64,000 bases of DNA from Ramlibacter sp. PS4R-6 (GTDB lineage: Bacteria > Pseudomonadota > Gammaproteobacteria > Burkholderiales > Burkholderiaceae_C). The position numbers and the translations under genes were made by a program. Positions 62,244-64,000 of the stretch are shown here, one piece after another; the first letter of the stretch is position 1; every line of letters begins with the position of its first letter. The DNA lies in contig NZ_JBBHKA010000001.1 of the NCBI RefSeq assembly GCF_037572775.1, positions 434,001-498,000 of the forward strand. The letters are read 5' to 3'. The notes beneath the pieces were generated by a model that searched no databases, was not told the DNA's origin, and saw nothing but the letters and a program-made list of their open reading frames with translations.

Positions 62244-64000
62244 CTAGGCCGCAACTGCGAATGATAGCGAGACTTGGGCCCCCCGGACGGCCCCCTCTTC
62301 GATGCGGTTTTTGAGGTCCACCCGCGCGGCATGCTCATCCGCGATCTTTTTCACGACCGCCAGGCCCAGGCCGGTGCCCTTGGCCTTCGTGGTGACGTAG
62401 GGCTCGAACGCCCGCTTGAGGATGTGCTCCGGGAACCCGGTGCCGGAATCGAGCACCACCAGGCGCACGCGCTTGCTCTGCGGCCGCCATTCGGTGCGGA
62501 TGGTCACCTCGCGCACCGGCGCGCCCTCCGTGGCGTCCTGCGCGTTCTGCAGCAGGTTGTGGATCACCTGGCGCAGCTGCTGGGCGTCGCCCATGATGGT
62601 GGGGCACTGCGCGTCGAGCTCCATGCGCACCGGCACGTGCGAGGCCGCCGATTCGCCGTCGGCCTCGCGCGCATACAGCGCCACCACGTCGCTGACGATG
62701 GCGTTGAGGTCCACGGGCTTGAGTTCGGCGGCGGGCAGGCGTGCGTAGTCGCGGAACTCGTTGACCAGCCGCTTCATCGCATCGACCTGGTCGACGATGG
62801 TGCGCACGGCCTTGGCCAGTTGGGCCTGCTCCGGCTCGGCCAGCTTGCCGGCGAGCTTCATCTCCAGGCGCTCGGCCGACAGCTGGATCGGCGTGAGCGG
62901 GTTCTTGATCTCGTGCGCGAGGCGGCGCGCCACCTCGCCCCAAGCCTGCGCGCGCTGGGCCGACACGATCTCGGAGATGTCGTCGAACACCAGCAGCCGC
63001 GCATTGCCGGGCATCTCGGCCCCGCGGGCCACCAGCGTCACGATGTGCTGCGGCGCGCCGGGTGATCCGGCGCTGAGCTCGAACGACTGCTGCCAGTGGT
63101 CCAGGCCGTGCTGGCGGCGCTCGTCGAGGTATTCGTCGAAGCGCTGTTGCACCCAGGCGCCGAAGGCCTCGAGGCCTTCCACTTCCGCAAGCGGCCGGCC
63201 CTCCCACGCCGCCAGCGGCACGCGCAGCACGCGCGTGGCGCCGGGGTTGGTGGTCTGCACGTTGCCCTGGTCGTCCAGCACGATCACGCCGGCCGTGAGG
63301 TTGTCCAGGATGGTCTGCAGGTTGGCGCGCGCGGCGCTCACCTCGCCCATGCTGCGGTCCACCGCATCCCGCGCGTCGGCCAGCTGCTGCGTCATCTCGG
63401 CGAACGATCGCGTGAGCCCGCCGAGTTCGTCCTTGCCCTGCAGTGCGGGCTTGGGGCTGAGGTCCCCCGCCGCCACCTCGCGCACGCCGGCGGCCAGCAG
63501 CAGGAGCGGCCGGGCCAACTGGTTGCCCAGGATGATCGCCAGCAGCACCGCGCCGATGACCGCCAGGAAGAGGCTGAGCGTGAGCGTGCCGATGTACATG
63601 CGGCGCAGGCCCTCGCGCGCCAGCGCGCGCTCCTGGTACTCGCGGTAGGCCTCCTGCACGGCCAAGGCGTTGGCGGCGAGCGACGGCGGCAGCGCCTGCG
63701 TGGCCTGCAGCAGGCGCGGCTCGCCGAAGGTCGCCCCCGGCTGCGCCACCAGCGCCAGCACCTTGATGCGCGCGTTGGTCGTGTTGCCCGGCGCCGGTTC
63801 GTCCAGGCCTTCGACGACGGCGAGCGAGCGCTGCGTGCGCACGTTGCGGATCTGCTGCGCCGTCGGCCGCTCGGGGTTGAGCTTGAAGCGCGATTCGCCG
63901 GCGCTGGCCACGAGCTGCCCGGTGGAGCTCCACAGGATCACGTCGTTGGCCGGCAGCTGCTCGCGCAGGCGGTCGAGCGCGAGCGGCATCGACGAATCGG
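62244..64000 (-). CDS. ntrY: NtrY-like sensor histidine kinase (5' part beyond window)
   Basis: The frame is open to the end of the window, giving about 585 residues of a kinase. It has a periplasmic sensor region, a membrane helix (LTLSLFLAVIGAVLLAIILG), a HAMP segment with RPLLLLAAGVREVAAGDLS, a PAS domain (DNLTAGVIVLDDQGNVQTTNPGATRVL), HisKA RRLAHEIKNPLTPIQLSAERL and HATPase (NLLQNAQDA, DSGTGFPEH, GTGLGLAVVKKI). The HEIKNPLTPIQLSAERL form is the NtrY/NtrB-like box. It likely senses nitrogen or redox status and phosphorylates the NtrX-like partner. The start codon lies outside the window. Confidence 0.9.
   Translation of the reverse strand, partial: DSSMPLALDRLREQLPANDVILWSSTGQLVASAGESRFKLNPERPTAQQIRNVRTQRSLAVVEGLDEPAPGNTTNARIKVLALVAQPGATFGEPRLLQATQALPPSLAANALAVQEAYREYQERALAREGLRRMYIGTLTLSLFLAVIGAVLLAIILGNQLARPLLLLAAGVREVAAGDLSPKPALQGKDELGGLTRSFAEMTQQLADARDAVDRSMGEVSAARANLQTILDNLTAGVIVLDDQGNVQTTNPGATRVLRVPLAAWEGRPLAEVEGLEAFGAWVQQRFDEYLDERRQHGLDHWQQSFELSAGSPGAPQHIVTLVARGAEMPGNARLLVFDDISEIVSAQRAQAWGEVARRLAHEIKNPLTPIQLSAERLEMKLAGKLAEPEQAQLAKAVRTIVDQVDAMKRLVNEFRDYARLPAAELKPVDLNAIVSDVVALYAREADGESAASHVPVRMELDAQCPTIMGDAQQLRQVIHNLLQNAQDATEGAPVREVTIRTEWRPQSKRVRLVVLDSGTGFPEHILKRAFEPYVTTKAKGTGLGLAVVKKIADEHAARVDLKNRIEEGAVRGAQVSLSFAVAA

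Overview
This is a high-GC window from a betaproteobacterium, most likely Burkholderiales and probably Comamonadaceae (Ramlibacter/Variovorax-like). The signs are two Bug-type extracytoplasmic receptors with a TctA/TctB transporter, a GspG-to-E type II secretion cluster with a divergent gspC, a 16-strand porin of the neutrophilic-beta type, Coq7, a short NtrX-like regulator, and a CIRCE element in front of groESL. There is no insertion sequence, phage gene or CRISPR array. Almost every base belongs to a closely packed gene, and many stop/start pairs overlap as ATGA, GTGA or TGATG.

Layout. 1-8.4 kb: the 3' end of putA, a coiled-coil protein, glutathione reductase, an orphan PAS-PAS histidine kinase, an acidic protein, arginase, a zinc alcohol dehydrogenase with a tail-anchored partner, and a 2H-like/HAD pair. 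8.3-14.5 kb: OmpW, an SGNH-hydrolase lipoprotein, a hotdog thioesterase, a GH8 glycosidase lipoprotein, an orphan Bug receptor and an amino-acid binding protein. 14.6-17.3 kb: a UvrA2-type ATPase. 17.4-24.9 kb: a seven-gene catabolic locus (SDR, DHDPS-family lyase, Bug receptor, TctB, TctA, TIM-barrel isomerase, enolase-superfamily enzyme). It looks like uptake and breakdown of a sugar acid or related carboxylate, and near-identical operator-like dyads precede its two transcription units. 24.9-27.4 kb: asparaginase, then a Crp-family regulator divergent from a minimal histidine kinase. 27.5-31.5 kb: groESL with promoter, CIRCE and terminator, a polytopic membrane protein, and a membrane-cupredoxin fusion.

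31.5-35.5 kb: pgi-tal divergent from zwf (hexose phosphate and pentose phosphate metabolism). 35.5-42.7 kb: a seven-gene minus-strand dipeptide-type ABC operon (dppB, M20 amidohydrolase, dppA, dppC, dppD, dppF, GNAT acetyltransferase). 42.7-47.8 kb: porin, coq7, an OsmC-family protein, a candidate small RNA with an anti-Shine-Dalgarno segment, ilvA and cobS. 47.8-57.3 kb: type II secretion genes (gspC divergent from gspG-H-I-J-K-L-M-N-D-E), without gspF or gspO. 57.3-61.3 kb: small hydrophilic proteins, an LprI-like secreted protein, a TPR membrane protein and a lower-GC patch of orphan genes next to tRNA-Phe. 61.5-64 kb: an NtrX-like response regulator lacking the AAA+ domain and the 3' part of an NtrY-like kinase.

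Recurring regulatory themes are several genes without a Shine-Dalgarno whose -10-like hexamer sits only 6-9 nt before the start codon (candidate leaderless mRNAs), and several isolated dyads that read as operators. All functions are inferred from the sequence and knowledge of the families; no database search was run.
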